Under the pieces are notes generated by a model. It saw only the letters and a list, made by a program, of their open reading frames with translations, was not told where the DNA came from and ran no database searches. From Natronosalvus hydrolyticus (lineage in GTDB: Archaea > Halobacteriota > Halobacteria > Halobacteriales > Natrialbaceae): a stretch of 64,000 bases of DNA. Both the position numbers and the translations under genes were made by a program. Below are positions 60,863-64,000 of this stretch, piece after piece; position 1 is the stretch's first letter, and each line of letters starts with the position of its first letter. The stretch covers positions 124,001 to 188,000 of the forward strand of contig JAOPJZ010000003.1 in assembly GCA_025517525.1 (NCBI GenBank), written 5' to 3'.

Positions 60863-63800
60863 GTGTTCTCTCACCTCCCTCGAGTGCCGGCCACGCCCGA
60901 TACCACAGGTATGGCCGACTCGTGTGTCCGTCCTGGTGGTCGGCTATCCGCTCGGCGTCGACGGTCACCGACACGCCCCGTTCGGTGATGTCCGTCACGC
61001 GAATCGTATCGCGACCGACGATCAGGCCGTCCGCATCGAGTGCGAGCGTCGAGGCGATGTGGCCGTCACCAGCGGTCTCGTTCGGTTTCTCGCCATCACG
61101 GGCCTGCCGTGTTTGTTTCGCAGCCGAGTCGCTGTCGACCTGAGCCTCGGGCAGACCGACCTCGCCTCGAGTGCCACCGGCCACCGAATCGCCGATAGCA
61201 CTACTGTCCCCGTCGTCGGTTGTCGTCGACTCGGCGAGCGATGCTCGGTGAGCGCTGACGCCCGCTTTCGGGGCGCTGTCGATAGCCTTCGACGACTGGT
61301 CGGTCGATTTCGACGGTATCTCGACGGCCGATTTCGACTCACTCTCGACCCGGTGTGTTCGCCTTTCCGCGCCCTCACGACCGCGGTCGGTCTGCTTCAT
61401 CCCACCATCCAACTGCTTCTCCGCGCTTGCCGCCCGCTTCAACCCGGCCTTCGGCTGGTTCACCCGCTCGAGGGAATCCTGGTCGTGGAACTCGAGTGAC
61501 GTACTTTCTCCAAGCGTCGTCTTCGGTTTGACACCCACCAAACGGCCGGTCGCCGCCTCCGTGGTCCTTTCAACCGACTCGAGTGGCGTTTCGATGTCGT
61601 TGAAGTCGACTTCGGCGCCCGATTCCGGCACCGAGCTGACGCCCGAAAGCGCGTACTGGGAAAGGTGGCCGTCACGAACGATGGCCGTCCCGGTCGACCA
61701 GCCAAAGGGGACATCACCGGTCTGACGGGCGTGGCCCAGCGCTGCCGACTGAGAGGTCGTTACTTCGAGCAATCCGGGTTCGAACCCGCAGTCGATTTCG
61801 AGCGTCTCACCGGGTGCCGGTGCCCTGACCGCGCCGACCGCAGGCGTCAGTTCGCCGGCGTCGATAGCGAGGTAGCTGATCGGGTGTGATCCCGTCGGAT
61901 CGATCTTCTGTGGCCCGCTGTAGGTTCGATCGTAGCGCAACTCGAGGGCCGACCCCAGTCCAGTCACGGTTGCCGTCGTCCGACCGGCGATGCGGTCGCC
62001 GTCCTGATAACATAGCGCCAGTGCCCCGTTGGTATCACACATGGCACTCGCGTGATTGGCCCGCCCCGGAGACACCGTCGCGTTCCAGACGGCCTGATCG
62101 AGGTGGGCGCCGTCGGCGACAACGTCCGTTGGTCCGGTGCTGACCGCCGCCCCCATCGAAACGCCGATCGAGCGGTCAGTCGTCCAGGTTTCGTTGCCGC
62201 CCGTTCCGGAGACTGCAGTCGAACTCGCCAGGGTGACGACGGTCGCGTCGACGTCCAGCGGGACGTGCTGGTGGCCGGGTTCGGTCGGCGTCGGTACCTC
62301 GCCCGCGTCGACCTCGAGGTCGTCCCCAGTGTCAAACGCCTGGTAGAGTACCCGAACGTCGGGATGGTCGACGTCGGTGCCCGTCGCCCGAACACGCAAC
62401 TCGAACCCGTCGTCGGTAAACGACGACACGCCCGCACGAAGGCGTCCGAGCGAGTGGTCACCGTGGACGACGATATCGACGGCGTCGCCGGTTCGAACCC
62501 CACACGTGCCGCGTTCGACGCTCCGGGCGTCGTCACCAACCGTCATCGCGTGTTGCTCGATACCCTCCTCGCCGCTCACGGCGACCCCGTGTGTCCAGCC
62601 GGCCGTCCGGGTCGCGGTCACGTCGCCCTCACCCTCGGCGTTCGTCGCCGTGAGCACCAGGAGGTCGGGCCTGAATCCGATGCCCGTCACCGACACCGTT
62701 CCACCACGTCCGGGTACCGTCGTGGTGCCCGTCTCGTACCGCGCAGGTCGTTCGGCGACACCCGTCGACGGCGGTTTCGGCGGTGGTGTCCGCCGATTGT
62801 CCGACCCGCCCGAAGACGAGCCACCGCCGCCGAACGGCCCGGCTGCGTAGGCGAGTCCCGCGAGGGCGGCCGCGAGCAAGACGCCAGCACCCACGTGTTC
62901 GATACCGATATCGAATCCGCCACCTGGAACGTCGATGAACGACCCGCTCGAGGCTGGCTCGCTCACGATCACAGTCGCACAGTCGGCCTCGTCGCTTCGT
63001 TCGATGTCGTCCCAGACGAGGACCGTCGGCGTGTACTCGCCCGGTTCGTCGAAGCGCGTCGTCAGGACGAACTCGTCGGTCCACCGTTCGTCCCACTCGC
63101 CGTTTCCGTCGAAGTCGACGTTCACCGCGATGGCGTTTTCAGAGTCGCGCAGGTCTATCGTGAGCTCGTCGCCAGGCTCGAGTTCCGTACTCGAGACCCG
63201 ACAGACCGCCACGGGTGCCGGGTCGAGGATCCGTACCGTCGTCGTTGCCGTCGCCGTCGCGCCCGCGTCGTCTTCGACCTCGACCGTAATGGTGTACGAG
63301 CCAGGCTCGTCGAACGCGCGCGTCACCGTCGGTTCGTCCGTCGTTTCCTCGAAGGTGCCGTCGCCGCTCAGATCCCAGCGGTAGGCGACGAGGTCCCCGT
63401 CGGGGGCACTCGAGTCGCTCGCATCGAACGTTACGGTCTGGCCCAGTTCGGGCGTACGCGGATCAGCAGACAGGTCGGCGATTGGATCCGCACGCTCGGC
63501 TTCCGATTCCGGTTCAGTAACGACGATCGTCGCACACTCGACGGTGTCGCCGCGTTCCTGGAAGTTCCAGACCCGGACGACGGGCGTGTAGGTTCCCGGT
63601 TCAGCGTAGCTCGTCGTCTGGACGAACTCGTCGGTCCACTGTTCGTCCCACTCCCCGTCGCCCTCGAAGTCGAAGCTGACAGCGTCCGCGTTCTCGGAAT
63701 CGGTGGCGTCGATCGTGACCGGTTGCCCGGGTTCAGCCGAAGTACTCGAGACTGCACAAACGGCGACCGGTTCCGGATCCGGCTCTGGATCGGGATCCTC

Positions 63801-64000
63801 GGTCGTTCGAACCGCCACCGACCCCTCGTCGGTCCCCGTCAGTTCGCGAGCGTCCATCACGGTGAGCGAGACCGATTTGATCCCCTCGGTCTCGTAGGTG
63901 TACGTCGTCACGGGATCGCTGGTGGTCCTGTCGACGGTGCCGTCGCCGGTGAAGTCCCACCAGTACTCGAGGATCTCGCCCGTCGGCGAACTCGAGGCGC
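60855..64000 (-). CDS. Giant-cluster protein 1: PKD-repeat protein with tail-fibre-like domains (5' end off window)
   Basis: The frame stays open to the right edge, so the N-terminus is missing; at least 1047 residues are present. Four PKD domains come first, the edge one partial (EYWWDFTGDGT). Two of them are near-copies (SENADAVSFDFEGDGEWDEQ and SENAIAVNVDFDGNGEWDER), each with a cysteine pair suited to a disulfide. Then follow a hydrophobic segment (VGAGVLLAAALAGLAYAAGP) and a Gly/Ser/Pro linker. Two beta repeats come next, of the type seen in phage and prophage fibre proteins (VSVTGIGFRPDLLVLTATNA, then GWTHGVAVS; the second has LEIDCGFEPGLLEVTTSQSA). The C-terminal 250 residues are charged and low in complexity, ending in a short ordered YLWYRAWPALEGGER. 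A signal peptide, if any, is outside the window. Confidence 0.8.
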   Translation of the reverse strand, partial: ASSSPTGEILEYWWDFTGDGTVDRTTSDPVTTYTYETEGIKSVSLTVMDARELTGTDEGSVAVRTTEDPDPEPDPEPVAVCAVSSTSAEPGQPVTIDATDSENADAVSFDFEGDGEWDEQWTDEFVQTTSYAEPGTYTPVVRVWNFQERGDTVECATIVVTEPESEAERADPIADLSADPRTPELGQTVTFDASDSSAPDGDLVAYRWDLSGDGTFEETTDEPTVTRAFDEPGSYTITVEVEDDAGATATATTTVRILDPAPVAVCRVSSTELEPGDELTIDLRDSENAIAVNVDFDGNGEWDERWTDEFVLTTRFDEPGEYTPTVLVWDDIERSDEADCATVIVSEPASSGSFIDVPGGGFDIGIEHVGAGVLLAAALAGLAYAAGPFGGGGSSSGGSDNRRTPPPKPPSTGVAERPARYETGTTTVPGRGGTVSVTGIGFRPDLLVLTATNAEGEGDVTATRTAGWTHGVAVSGEEGIEQHAMTVGDDARSVERGTCGVRTGDAVDIVVHGDHSLGRLRAGVSSFTDDGFELRVRATGTDVDHPDVRVLYQAFDTGDDLEVDAGEVPTPTEPGHQHVPLDVDATVVTLASSTAVSGTGGNETWTTDRSIGVSMGAAVSTGPTDVVADGAHLDQAVWNATVSPGRANHASAMCDTNGALALCYQDGDRIAGRTTATVTGLGSALELRYDRTYSGPQKIDPTGSHPISYLAIDAGELTPAVGAVRAPAPGETLEIDCGFEPGLLEVTTSQSAALGHARQTGDVPFGWSTGTAIVRDGHLSQYALSGVSSVPESGAEVDFNDIETPLESVERTTEAATGRLVGVKPKTTLGESTSLEFHDQDSLERVNQPKAGLKRAASAEKQLDGGMKQTDRGREGAERRTHRVESESKSAVEIPSKSTDQSSKAIDSAPKAGVSAHRASLAESTTTDDGDSSAIGDSVAGGTRGEVGLPEAQVDSDSAAKQTRQARDGEKPNETAGDGHIASTLALDADGLIVGRDTIRVTDITERGVSVTVDAERIADHQDGHTSRPYLWYRAWPALEGGERTHG

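Noticed and set aside
38049..64000. Reading the giant cluster as a prophage or complete contractile injection system
   Set aside because: No integrase, terminase, capsid, sheath, tube, baseplate or AAA+ gene is visible. Only fibre-like and scaffold-like features are seen, so the label would be unsupported.
1..64000. tRNA and rRNA genes
   Set aside because: The intergenic gaps were scanned by eye for T-loop and acceptor-stem patterns and none was convincing. All gaps are under 300 bp.

Overview
The window is a stretch of haloarchaeal chromosome. The encoded proteins are strongly acidic, GC content is high, CTC-GAG codon pairs are everywhere, genes are preceded by archaeal TATA boxes that often sit 25-28 nt before a leaderless ATG, and the gene set is typical of halophilic archaea (bacterioruberin C50 carotenoid genes, TiaS, DRG GTPase, single-domain CspA, leaderless starts). 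The style fits the Natrialbales (Natrinema/Haloterrigena-like), but genus cannot be fixed from the sequence alone. No rRNA, tRNA or CRISPR array was seen.

Region 1 (1-9.7 kb) holds small conserved genes, then a C50 carotenoid block: crtD-lyeJ-cruF on the plus strand with crtB convergent to it. A lipoprotein and an LOR/SDH-type ornithine cyclodeaminase follow. Region 2 (9.7-25 kb) is a housekeeping patchwork: a 53-residue zinc-ribbon gene, msrB, a CPWAHR-type glutathione-transferase-fold reductase, an IS1341-type element (TnpB only), an orphan methyltransferase-like gene, a TrkA-type protein, an AzgA-type purine permease with a candidate operator, glutaredoxin, a Tat-exported pentapeptide-repeat lipoprotein, an HTH regulator, tiaS, a DRG GTPase and cspA. 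The cspA gene lies between two inverted copies of an IS-end-like hairpin. Region 3 (25-38 kb) holds an AIR-synthase-like gene, thiD, mutS, mutL, rtcA and a KDG kinase. An ABC exporter with its likely regulator sits on the opposite strand between mutS and mutL.

Region 4 (38.05 kb to the right edge, minus strand throughout) is the striking part. Six co-directional genes, most overlapping by 4 bp, encode at least 8,600 residues of very large proteins. In order of transcription they are: a PKD-repeat protein with a membrane segment and two tail-fibre-like beta domains (its start is off the window), a 783-aa protein with a membrane-hairpin-like segment, a 1398-aa DUF6603-type beta protein, a 1289-aa protein with a strongly conserved-looking NHEM...PTDQRGTYF core, a 3375-aa giant carrying an uninterrupted array of thirty-two 10-residue repeats, and a 756-aa protein with an inserted lamin-tail-like domain. 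The visible N-termini lack Sec or Tat signals, although PKD, lamin-tail and fibre-like domains are usually extracellular. The tight coupling and the matched set of giants suggest one assembly, possibly a surface or phage-tail-like machine. No sheath, tube, baseplate, ATPase or toxin gene is visible, so its function remains unassigned. This is the best candidate for an undescribed system here.
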